Assembly: GCA_958510825.1 (NCBI GenBank)
Contig: OY294051.1
Span: 5,612,353-5,676,352 of the forward strand
Length of the DNA: 64,000 bases
Direction of reading: 5' to 3'
From: Brachypterus glaber
Lineage: Eukaryota > Arthropoda > Insecta > Coleoptera > Kateretidae
Shown here: one piece after another, positions 22,116 through 31,566 of the stretch
How positions within the stretch are numbered: the stretch's first letter is position 1
How the letters are laid out: each line of letters starts with the position of its first letter
Made by a program: the position numbers and the translations under genes
The notes under the pieces: generated by a model
What the model was told of the DNA's origin: nothing
Seen by the model: the letters and a program-made list of their open reading frames with translations, nothing else
Database searches by the model: none

Positions 22116-22145
22116 ATCGATTTAGATCTTGCAGTGCTAGCTTTG
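22116..22145 (+). pseudogene. Minimal GR exon end with donor
   Basis: Only GATTTAGATCTTGCAGTGCT plus AGCTTTG remains of a GR exon, followed by GTAAGTTATT and the same downstream intron start (CCTAATGTGAG). Too short to code for anything but clearly homologous. Confidence 0.65.
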
Positions 22146-22445
22146 GTAAGTTATTGTTCGCCTAATGTGAGTTATTAGAGCGTCCCTATAATTTTTCATC
22201 AAAAAAAGTCGTTCTTGTTAAAAACTGATTATTTAGTTCAAGTTATTTCTTTAGGAACTGTTACTAAAAATCTAGTCAACGGCTTGAATTAGGATAGACG
22301 ATCTTATCCTATTGATGACTTTGAAATTCAAATTCTAAATATATTTCATTTAACTTTGAATCAAATTGAATCATTATACCAACATATAACATTTTTTCTT
22401 TATATCAATTAAAAACATATATATATATTTACGTCAAAAGTAAGT

Positions 22446-23055
22446 ACAGTTGATTTCAACAAAACTGGAAAAGTGGGGTTAAGTAAAACTTCATGTTTTC
22501 CATAAAATTTAGTTGTGTGAATGTGGATTATTTAAATGGGGTTGCCTGTTTGAAAAATAAGGTTAGTTTAACCATGTCAAAAATCATATGTTATTCTATG
22601 CATTTGTGTTTAGTAAATACTATTTGGATTTTGAAGCGTATCTCTATTGTTAATTACTGTATTTCTGCTCTAAAATATCCCTATTCTAAAATGTCTATTA
22701 TTAAATCCCCTTATCAATATATTTTGTATCTAATAAACTTGTTTTAAATACCTTTATTTTTAAAAAAACACTACTAGTATATTGGTCTCCTACAACTAGG
22801 TATTCCTCATAGTTCCTTAATTTAAAAATTATAATTATGGGTTTTACACCAGTATTCTTCGAGTATTCTTGTTTTTCTGCTTTATCTCTCCCAATTTTAA
22901 AAAAATACACCAACATTTTTTGACTTTGACATTGATGTGGCAATAACAATATTGACACTAAATTTATTAACAAGTAAACAAATATTTGTCAAATGAAAGA
23001 TAGATGTATTTTTTTTTATAACCCCACTTTTCCAGTTTTGTTGAAATTAACTGTA
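22446..23055. mobile_element. TIR element (MITE-like) upstream of GR exon 9
   Basis: Left end TACAGTTGATTTCAACAAAA, then CTGGAAAAGTGGGGTT. The right end at about 23020-23055 is its complement (AACCCCACTTTTCCAG ... ACTGTA). The interior of about 530 bp has no convincing gene. Confidence 0.6.
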
Positions 23056-23172
23056 CTATTACAGTAATGAACTATTGGAACAAATATTTTTATTATTGAA
23101 GAAGGTAAATTAACAAATTGATAAATTAAATTGATTAAAAAATATTTTGTTATTGGATTAAATGGTATTAAA

Positions 23173-23988
23173 ATGTATAACGTTGTAGAAGCACGTGTAG
23201 ACTACAAATATATCAAAAAATTATCAAAATTTTCAGTTATTTTGGGAATAACTCCTTATAATTTAAAAAAATCAAACAACGATATTTATCATTATTTTCT
23301 TATACTGCTGGTTGTCTTATCAACGATCATAACTTTTTATTGGAAGTATGATTCATATCTTAACTTTACTATAAAAACAATTATAATTGTAGATGTCGCA
23401 CACTATTTATCAGAAACGTTTCTAATGATTTTTGCAATAGGATCAAGTATTTTTTTCAGAAAATATTGGAAATCTCTTTCTGAAAAACTGGAATATTTAG
23501 AAACCAATATACATATTGACGACATTGACATGAAATACAATGGTTTTTACTTCACACTACAACTTTGTTCAATACATATAGTATATTTTTCAATGAATAT
23601 TTGGGATATATATAGTTATATTAACCACGTACCAGCAACTTATCATTTGACATTCAGAATTATAAATTATTACGAATATATAATATTATTTACGTTCTTT
23701 TTACATTTGTTCGCAATTAACAGAACTTATAAACAACTTAATAAAAAGTTAACCAGATTGTTGGTCAATCAATCACAGTTAAAAATAATGATAATGGAAT
23801 TAAGGTTCTTGAGTAAATTGTTCCGGGTTAATGGAGAAGCCTCAAAAGATATAAATACAATTTTTGGATATACTATTTTATTTTATATAAAAGCCTGTGT
23901 TCTGATGTTTTTAAATTGTATGAGTTGTTCAATTTTTGAAAAAAAATACGTTAACTGGTGCAACTGGGCGTTTGTTTTACTTGCTTTG
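23173..23988 (+). CDS. Gustatory receptor alternative 5' exon 9 (intact)
   Basis: 272 residues from ATG 23173 (MYNVVEARVDYKYIKKLSKF) to TTG 23986-23988. The donor is GTACGT, phase 0. An open stretch upstream to 23131 lacks an ATG. It has VILGITPYNLKKSNN, RIINYYEYIILFTFFLHLFA, INRTYKQLNKKLTRLL and IFGYTILFYIKA. ELRFLSKLFRVNGE replaces the common KLYR form. It is paired with exon 10 as a duplicate about 3.16 kb apart. Confidence 0.86.
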
Positions 23989-24010
23989 GTACGTTTTATA
24001 TAACATAAAA

Positions 24011-24163
24011 TACAGTACGATTATAAAGTGCCGAACAGTTTGAAAAGAAAATACTCTTCGTTTGAAGCCACGCCTCTGTTAGAGTTGTGCGCGACAAGCC
24101 TATGTGATCGCTAATGCCAGTTTTGCATTAAATAGTGTTCGGCACTTTATAATCGCACGGTAT
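24011..24163. mobile_element. Small TIR element, ATTATAAAGTGCCGAAC family, copy 1
   Basis: Ends read TACAGTACGATTATAAAGTG and, inverted, TATACCGTGCGATTATAAAG. Interior about 100 bp. A longer copy in opposite orientation is at 37349-37558 in an RFT1 intron. The TA at the outer edges suits a mariner-type target. Confidence 0.68.
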
Positions 24164-24169
24164 ACTTGT

Positions 24170-24420
24170 TCCTTAGATAAGGTTCCTTGGTTTATAAAAA
24201 AACAGGCAACTTTGGGCCGCTGGTTTTTAATCGAAAAAATAACTTAACCAGTCAATTTAAAATTTAATTCCCTACACTTACTGTATAGTCGATTACAACT
24301 TTTTTTTCGGTAGGTACACCCTATTGGACACCCTATAATGTTGAATATTAAAATTAATAAATTCGCGCGAAATGTAATTATTTTTTCGGGAAAGTTCTTG
24401 AATGCGTATCTTCTATTGTA
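24170..24420. repeat. Dispersed repeat ending in TTCGGT-GACACCCTA, copy 1
   Basis: Shares its sequence with about 28805-29055 (TAGTCGATTA-CAAC, then ACACCCTATTGGACACCCT) and, inverted, with about 27170-27330. No coding potential seen. Confidence 0.6.
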
Positions 24421-25162
24421 AATTCAATTTTTTTATATTTAATTTCACAAAGGGCATAGTGGGAAATGTCATGAATAATTTTTAATTGAACAAATTTTTC
24501 AATTTTATAGTATTTGTTAGTTTTTTTTTAGATCTTATCATGAAATGAAATGAAATCCTTCACTTGGAATCTTTATCGATTAAGCTAAAGGGTTCGATAC
24601 GGTATGCCACACTATTTTGCAGGGAAAATTGAAACAATATGGCATATGCCATATGCCTCTTATATAAGAGGAATTTCTCAGTTCTATTCATGGCACTGTG
24701 TCTTTTAAAAGTTATTTGAACAAACGCACTTAAACAGTTGATTAAGAAGGCAAGCTAATATTGGTCATTTGGCATTTGAAACTCATTAGGTCAAGTAATT
24801 TCTTAAAGCACTGTTAAAAAACTAGATAAAGACTTGAATTAGGATAAACTCTTATTCTACACTTTAAAAAAAATTGTGCTAAACTTCCCAATGGGAACTT
24901 CCCATGCATGTATTGGAAGTAATTAACCTATACATGTATGGTTTTGTTTTATAACGCGTTTCGAAAATATGCATTGCTTTTACAGTATATGCATGTAAAT
25001 GTAGTCATATTTTTAATTAAGGTATGGAAATTTTACTATACTGACGACATTTGAACATATGTATGGAAAAACTTCAAAACATACAGTCGGTCAAGTAAGA
25101 GCGTGTCTCGCATTGTTTATTTAAGAATATATTTATACTACTTTTTTTTACATTTAATTACA

Positions 25163-25324
25163 GTTAATGAATGTAAGGGATCTTAATAAAAAAAATTGTT
25201 ATCCTATTCTATTTCATATACAATCTGCTGTTGCAATATTTCTTAATTCTGTTAGTTTTTGTATAGTCAGTAAGAGGTATAGTCAGTAAGAGGTATACTT
25301 TGGGATCTTGCAGTGCTAGCTTTG
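25163..25324 (+). pseudogene. GR exon 3'-end fragment with donor (fourth copy)
   Basis: Diverged copy of the exon-8-type 3' end (NVRDL, CYPILFHIQSAVAIFLNSVSF). It contains a 16-bp direct duplication (AGTCAGTAAGAGGTAT twice, about 25265-25296) and ends at TTG followed by GTAAGT. It follows about 800 bp of repeat-like DNA and has no start. Confidence 0.72.
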
Positions 25325-25504
25325 GTAAGTTATTATTCGCCTAATGTGAGTTTTTAGAGCGTCCTTATTATTTGCCTCTGAAAACTAATTATTTAGTTCA
25401 AGTTATTTCTTTAGGAACTGTTACTAAAGATCTAGTCAACGGCTTTGACTTTGAAACTTAAATTCTAAATAAATTTCATTTAACTTTGAATTATTTTCGC
25501 TGTA

Positions 25505-26071
25505 GAGCATCACCTTGTATATAATTTCAACAAAACCTGTGCCATGGTGTTCAGACCTTCTAATTATAAAGACTTGGTGGTGCCCTCGATCAGACTTAAC
25601 AGTAGTCTTATAAGTATAGTGTCGCAATTCAAATACTTAGGGCATATTTTAACCTGTGATCTTTCCATTAATCTCGACATTCAGAGACAGTACAAAGCCC
25701 TCTGCGTCCGTGCTAATATGTTAACCCGTTGTTTCTCAAAGTGTAATTCTGACATTAAAAAACTGTTATTTCAAACATATTGCTCAGGGATCTACATGTC
25801 CGAACTTTGGTGTAATTATACACTGGTATGGTGGAATAAGATGTGCGTATGCTATAATAATGCGTTTAGACTCTTAAATAACATACCGAGATTTTCTAGT
25901 GCTAGTGAAATGTTTGCTACGGCTCGTGACTATTCGTAGATTTCGGGCTTTTGGGTTCCGCGATCGGCTGTATAAATCTTCCAACCTCTTTATTGTGGCT
26001 CAGCTCAGGAGTGACATTCTATGGCGTTCCAATCTATGGCAAACCTGGAGTAGGGTTTTAATGAGGGGACG
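25505..26071 (+). pseudogene. Non-LTR retrotransposon (LINE) remnant, RT C-terminal region
   Basis: The frame 25544-25939 codes for MVFRPSN, then SQFKYLGHILTCDLSIN, RCFSKCNSDIKKLLFQTYC and YNNAFRLLNNIPRFSSASEM. This is the region following the reverse-transcriptase palm in LINE proteins. A frame change near 25930 is followed by FRAFGFRDRLYKSSNLF and DILWRSNLWQ. The 5' part is missing. It lies between GR exons 9 and 10. Confidence 0.72.
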
Positions 26072-26331
26072 GTAGCTCTTTTGAACTTTTGTACATTTTT
26101 TATACAAACATATAATCTTATTCGGCATAGGTATGTATTAAACAAACTCACCAAAAATTAAAAATAACTTAAAATTCCTGTTATCCGACCCTGTTATTGT
26201 AATGAAAGTATCAACTCTGGTAATGAAAAAATATTTGTTCTAATATTTTTGTTATTGAATAAGGTAAATTAACAAATTGATAAATTAAATTGATTAAAAA
26301 ATATTTTGTTATTGGGTTAAATGGTATTAAA

Positions 26332-27147
26332 ATGTATAACGTTGTAGAAGCACGTGTAGACTACAAATATATCAAAAAATTATCAAAATTTTCAGTTATT
26401 TTGGGAATAACTCCTTATAATTTAAAAAAATCAAACAACGATATTTATCATTATTTTCTTATACTGCTGGTTGTCTTATCAACGATCATAACTTTTTATT
26501 GGAGATATGATTCATATCTTAAGATTACTGTAAATACAACAGTAATTATAGATGTCGCACATTATATATCACAAACGTTTCTCATGATTTTTGCAATAGG
26601 ATCAAGTATTTTTTTCAGAAAATATTGGAAATCTCTTTCTGAAAAACTGGAATATTTAGAAACCAATATACATATTGACGACATTGACATGAAATACAAT
26701 GGTTTTTACTTCACACTACAACTTTGTTCAATACATATAGTATATTTTTCAGTGCATATTTGGGATATATATAGTTATATAAACCGCGTACCAGTAACTT
26801 ATCTTTTGACATTCAGAATTATAAATTATTACGAATATATAATAATATTTACGTTCTTTTTACACTTGTTCGCAATTAACAGAACTTATAAACAACTTAA
26901 TAAAAATTTAACCAGATTGTTGGCCAATCAATCACAGTTAAAAATAATGATAAAGGAATTGAGGTTTTTGAGTAAATTATACAGAATTACTGGGGAAGCC
27001 TCAAAAGATATAAATACAATTTTTGGATACATTATTTTATTTTATATAAAAGCCTGTGTTCTGATATTTTTAAATTGTATGAGTTTTACAATTTTTCAAA
27101 AAGAGTACGGTAACTGGGTCAATTCTTCGTTTGTTTTACTTGCTTTG
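26332..27147 (+). CDS. Gustatory receptor alternative 5' exon 10 (intact)
   Basis: 272 residues from ATG 26332 to TTG 27145-27147. Very close to exon 9 in the first 50 residues and upstream sequence. Differences cluster around residues 57-75 (WRYDSYLKITVNTTVIIDVAHY) and at the end (FTIFQKEYGNWVNSSFVLLAL). It keeps ELRFLSKLYRITGE and IFGYIILFYIKA. The expected donor position reads GTGCGT instead of GTACGT (exon 9) or GTAAGT (others), possibly a weaker 5' splice site. It is the exon nearest the shared 3' exon, 2.86 kb away. Confidence 0.85.
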
Positions 27148-27794
27148 GTGCGTTTTATATAATATAAAATATACTTTTTTGGACACTAGGGGGCACCGAA
27201 AACAAAGTTGCTAATCGACTATGCGGTAAGTGTGGGAAATTAAATTTGAAATCGACTGATGATTTTTTTTTTCATTAAAAACTTCTAGACCCCTCGTCAA
27301 CGGCCCCAAAGTTATCTTTTTTTTTTAGACAACAGTGTTTGGACTTTAATAAAGTTGTTTTTTTAGACAACAGTGTTTAAACTTTAATAAAGTTGTCACC
27401 TTATGACTTGTTTTGACTAACCTAATATTATAAAACTAACGTTAGTTATAAAAAAAAATAAAAACTAGGTATAATCATTGTTTTTAATTATTAACTTAAA
27501 TAAATGTAATTATAATTATAATAATTAATAGTTTAAGAATGCATTCACATACCAAATACATTTATATTTCAAATAAAGCACGACACGGTTTCCCAGGAAA
27601 TCAGGTGCACTTAAGCGCTTAAAAACTCTATGTACTAACTCCAATTGTAAAAAATTATTCAATAAATTATTCTATTCTATTCTATTCTATAACATTTGTA
27701 TTATTGTAGAAGAAAATGACTTGTATACTGTGTTTAAATAAAAAAAAAATCTGGGAAATTTTGTATTTCAGTATAAATTTAGTTTTAAGATAGT

Positions 27795-27837
27795 TGCCTA
27801 ACGCGTTTTCGAAAATTGATTTTTCATCATCAGGGCA
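27795..27837 (-). ncRNA. Hammerhead-ribozyme-like motif
   Basis: On the minus strand: TGCC, CTGATGA, stem II GAAAA/TTTTC, GAAA, then palindromic AACGCGTT and A, then GGCA. TGCC and GGCA pair as stem I, and AACGCGTT gives a self-complementary stem III. As in the PLE motif at 14784 there is one extra T before stem II. It lies just outside a long inverted repeat, which suggests another PLE-derived element. Confidence 0.45.
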
Positions 27838-27860
27838 CTGAAAAATAAGGGTTAAATTAG

Positions 27861-28277
27861 GATTAACAAAATCAATAAGGGGGCTATTTTGAGGTTAATC
27901 CAAAAATATACACTTACTTGTCAGTACCACTTTTTAGTCACAATTATAGGAGGTGAAGATATTAGGATATTTAACATACTAATCTAAAATGAATGGAATG
28001 GTCAAATTAATAAAATAATATAGCAAATAACAAATTAAAAACATGAAGACAATCAGATTACCAAATTAATAAAACAAAATATTATAAAATTTTTTCTCTT
28101 CGCTAAAATAATCTACACCCATGTGATATGTGGCTCTCTATATTCTTTTCTTTTACATGTTAAATATCCTAATATCTTCACCTCCTATAATTGTGACTAA
28201 AAAGTGGTACTGACAAGTAAGTGTATATTTTTGGATTAACCTCAAAATAGCCCCCTTATTGATTTTGTTAATCCTAC
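27861..28277. repeat. Long inverted repeat (about 120-bp arms)
   Basis: Left arm 27861-27985 (AAGGGGGCTATTTTGAGGTT ... TATTAGGATATTTAACAT), right arm about 28153-28277, its near-perfect complement. The spacer is about 170 bp of AT-rich sequence. Confidence 0.75.
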
Positions 28278-28280
28278 AGG

Positions 28281-28570
28281 TGTCTGCTGCTTATTCGTGA
28301 AAATATTTCTCTTTATAATAAAATTTCTGATAATCATAATTATAACACAAGGAGCTGCAATGCACTGTGCATTCTTGCCCACAAAACAGCTAGATATGAA
28401 AAATCTGTAACATACATTGGAATAAAACTTTAAAAGCTACCAGACGGCTATAAATTTATAAGCTTGCGCAAATTTAATATCAAAATTAAAAAATTACTTT
28501 TGGAAAGGGCATACCACGCCTTAAATGAGTTTTTAGAGGATGAATTTTTAACAAAAATGTAAACGTAATT
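28281..28570 (+). pseudogene. LINE C-terminal remnant
   Basis: Translated end reads KLPDGYKFISLRKFNIKIKK, then LLLERAYHALNEFLEDEF, then a stop at about 28559. Such FK-x-KLK-x-LLL / EFL endings close many insect LINE ORF2 proteins. A stop upstream of KLPDG and the missing 5' part show it is dead. Confidence 0.55.
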
Positions 28571-30005
28571 TTATGTAAACGTAATTTTATGTATGATATG
28601 TATTTATTTTCATGTTTGACTTGTATATCCACCTTAAGGTGGCACTTGTATGTATTTATATTAAATTAAATTAAAAAATTAATAGTATAAATTATTTAAA
28701 ATAACAAGCTGTGAAGATATTGGTTATTGAAGATATTGGTTATTTTATCCACATTAATATTAAGATTTTCTCATCAGTTTCCAGATTATTTTACTTTTTC
28801 GTTCGTGTTCCTTAGATTACGGTCCTTGGCTTACCTGTATAATATAATTGTCGTCTAAAAAACTAGAAAACTTTGGGGCCGATGCAGAGGGGTCTAGAGA
28901 TTTTTAATCGAAAAAAGAATTTCACCAGTCAATTTTATAATCAACTCCCTATACTTACTGCATAGTCGATTAGCAACTTTTTTTTTCGGTACACCCTATT
29001 GGACACCCTGTATAATGTTGTATATTAAAATTAATAAATTAGCGAATTTTCGCGAAATGTATTTATAAATAAATACATAAATATGCAGAGGATCATGACC
29101 TAAAATTAAATACTTAAAAAACACACCTTCTTATAGGACCAAAAAGATCTAAACACATATTAAATGAAGTAAACTTTAACATTGAATTTAATGGCGAGAT
29201 CATACCTATTTCTAAATCTGAAAGCAATCTTGATATAGACGATTCTTTAAATTTTGAGGCGCATATTAGGTCAAAACAAGAATTGGTTATATGAGGTTAA
29301 AAAAACTTTACCCATTTAAAAATGTTATAGACAATAATACAAAATATCAGTTGTTTAATTCCTTAGCTTTCTTTATTTGATTTTGGTGACGTCTTATATC
29401 ATTCTTCCATCACAAGATTTGATTCAAAAAGTTAAATACTCCTGTATGCGTTTTTCATATTCCATAAATTCACATAACGCCTTTTTTAAACCAACATAAA
29501 ATACTAAATATGCCAAATAGAAGGATTTTACATTTTTCTTCTTTTTTACTAAAACTTTTTAAAAATAAAGAGCCATTATATTTATTAAATAAATTTAGGC
29601 ATAAAAATAATTATGAAGTTCCGTTATATATTTTTTGCTATAAAACTTTGGAACCTGTTACGAATTAAAAAATTGTTGGCCTCAATGAACCTTAGACCCC
29701 ATTTCAATCATGTTCCCATCATCCTATGGAACTCAAATTAAGTGCATACTAATCAGTTTAATTCACCACAAGGTAGTGCTTATCCTCCTACAGGCAACTC
29801 CCTATGGGGAGATCTCGGTAGTCTCCATTGTTTTACTAAATCTTGCCTACGTTTTTTCAACTTAAAATTTTTAAAATTACTATAACTTCTTAACGAAGAA
29901 AGATAGGAGCTACGTTTATAAATTTATAAACATTTATAAAAATACATAAATCTCTTTTCATTGCCAAAGGCTAATAAATCACCTTGTATTTCTTTTCTGT
30001 TTCAG

Positions 30006-30287
30006 ATCTCTTCGGCCCTGATCATCATGTCGTGTGACATAGTCGAAAAAACTGCAAAAGGGATGGTAAATTTATGTTACTTGCATCAGGAACATTTCCC
30101 GGAAAATTCACCGGTCAGAAAGGAGTTGTTTTTGATGGCCAAATACGTGGAGAGCTTTGCCCCGCAATTTACCGCAGCTGGGTTTTACAAATTGAACCAA
30201 ACCACACTATTTTCTCTTTTCTCAGTGTTTACTTCATATTTGATAATTATTATACAGTTTAATCTACCTTTGCCAAATGGTGTTTAG
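30006..30287 (+). CDS. Gustatory receptor shared 3' exon (loop 3, TM7, C-terminus)
   Basis: Acceptor CTGTTTCAG ends at 30005. The exon opens in phase 0 with ISSALIIMSCDIVEKTAKGM and codes for 93 residues to TAG 30285-30287. It gives the intracellular loop with CDIVEKTAKG, KELFLMAKYVE, then TAAGFYKLNQTTLFSLFSVF and TSYLIIIIQF. The last is the T-Y-x5-Q-F type GR signature in TM7 (Ser in place of Tyr). No second copy was found in the window, while at least eight long exons end in the matching phase upstream. This is what identifies it as a common exon. An alternative would be that only exon 10 uses it and the other copies are dead. Confidence 0.88.
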   Translation: MSSALIIMSCDIVEKTAKGMVNLCYLHQEHFPENSPVRKELFLMAKYVESFAPQFTAAGFYKLNQTTLFSLFSVFTSYLIIIIQFNLPLPNGV

Positions 30288-30476
30288 GGTAATTCCGTCG
30301 TTACGTACCTACATTCGTACACCTTAATTTAGGACTCAGAAAATTACTTGATAGTTCATTTATTTGTATTTCAGGTTATAATCCTTACAGGCACTGTTTT
30401 GAATCTTATAGTTTACTTCGAAGTTATAAATGTAATAATCAATTAGGCAATAAAAATAATGTAATGTAATAATAAA

Positions 30477-31423
30477 TTAGTTCGGGGTTAACTGGGACAT
30501 GTCCAGTTAACCCCGGACCAGTTAACCCTCAGATATATCTAATATTTAACATATTATGTTGTCTATTTGTATGTTATAATTAAATTTTATTTCAAATCGT
30601 TTTTATTCACAATAATTACAATACAATACATTTTTGTTAGTGGACCAGTTAACCCTGAGTAGTGGTCCAGTTAACCTTGCCCTATGGGGTTAACTGGTCC
30701 AGCGGGGTTAACTGGTTTATCGTTAATAAATATAAATATATAATTAACTTGTTAACTGGTTTATCGTTAATAAATATAAATATATAATAATTTGCCACCT
30801 GCCGCCCCTCCACATTAAAATCGGTTCAAGTTGCGGAAACAAGCTGTTTAAGAGTCATTACCAAACTAAGACACCCAGGCAACCCCCTCCACAATCCTTC
30901 CAACAATCTGCTGTATGAAAGAACCAAAAATACGCCAATAGTTAATAGGATCAATGAGCTGGCAGCTAAATTTTCACAAAGGGAAATAAACTTCGAGATC
31001 ATTCAAGACCTAGTCAGAGAACGCTCAGCTAACCATCCCAGATTCAGATTCCCCACACAGACAGTTTATGAACTAATGACGAATTTAAACAATTAGTGTA
31101 AATTTGATTGTACATATTTATTTCAGACTTTCTTTTTTTTTTTCTCATAATTTTATTATATTTAACATACATAATTCTATATCATATATTTTTGTAAAAG
31201 ACGGGCAGTAGGACCTCGGTCGCAAGCCCTACACCCCAGGTGGGTAATAAAGCACTTTATCTATCTATCTATCTATAATAATTATATTTGTCTGAAGTAT
31301 TAATATGTTCTAACTATAGTATTAATCCACCTTTTGCTTTAGAATATATTTGAAAATTGTTTACAGGTTTTTCAAAAACACGATATGAAAAAAAGCGGCC
31401 CAGTTAACCCCGACTTCCCCTAA
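30477..31423. mobile_element. Element with repeated GGGGTTAACTGG motif, LINE inserted inside
   Basis: Left end TTAGTTCGGGGTTAACTGGG, right end the inverted form (CCCAGTTAACCCCGACTTCC). The 12-mer GGTTAACTGG/CCAGTTAACC occurs repeatedly near the left end (30486-30725), in both orientations. A 33-bp stretch (AACTGGTTTATCGTTAATAA...) is duplicated at about 30710-30785. Confidence 0.55.
30790..31278 (+). mobile_element. 3' end of a LINE retrotransposon
   Basis: A frame reading VQVAETSCLRVITKLRHPGN, then REINFEIIQDLVRERSANHP and a stop at about 31094-31096, matches the C-terminal pattern of LINE reverse-transcriptase proteins. It is followed by a 3' UTR and a terminal (TATC)n run (31258-31277), typical of jockey-like 3' tails. 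5'-truncated. Confidence 0.62.
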
Positions 31424-31566
31424 TATTATAACCTTTCCTTATAAAACATAAGCATTGCTAGCTATTTAGGATAATTTTATAGCACTTTTCAATTATTTAG
31501 CTTTTTTCAAAAAAAAATTAACCAAGAGGATTTTTTATTTTATTTTGTAAAAAAAATATTGCTTAC

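Larger units (their letters stand above)
27148..30005. other. Last intron of the GR locus, filled with repeats
   Basis: From left to right: an inverted copy of the dispersed repeat (27170-27330); a 41-bp tandem duplication with TAGACAACAGTGTTT (about 27328-27398); a hammerhead-like motif and long inverted repeat (27795-28277); a LINE C-terminal remnant (28281-28570); the dispersed repeat again (28805-29055); and a badly decayed LINE-like stretch (about 29120-29680). A branch-point and acceptor region leads to TTTCAG at 30005. Confidence 0.6.

Noticed and set aside
22493..22973. Frames on both strands (84 and 90 codons)
   Set aside because: Inside the TIR element at 22446-23055; no known domain.
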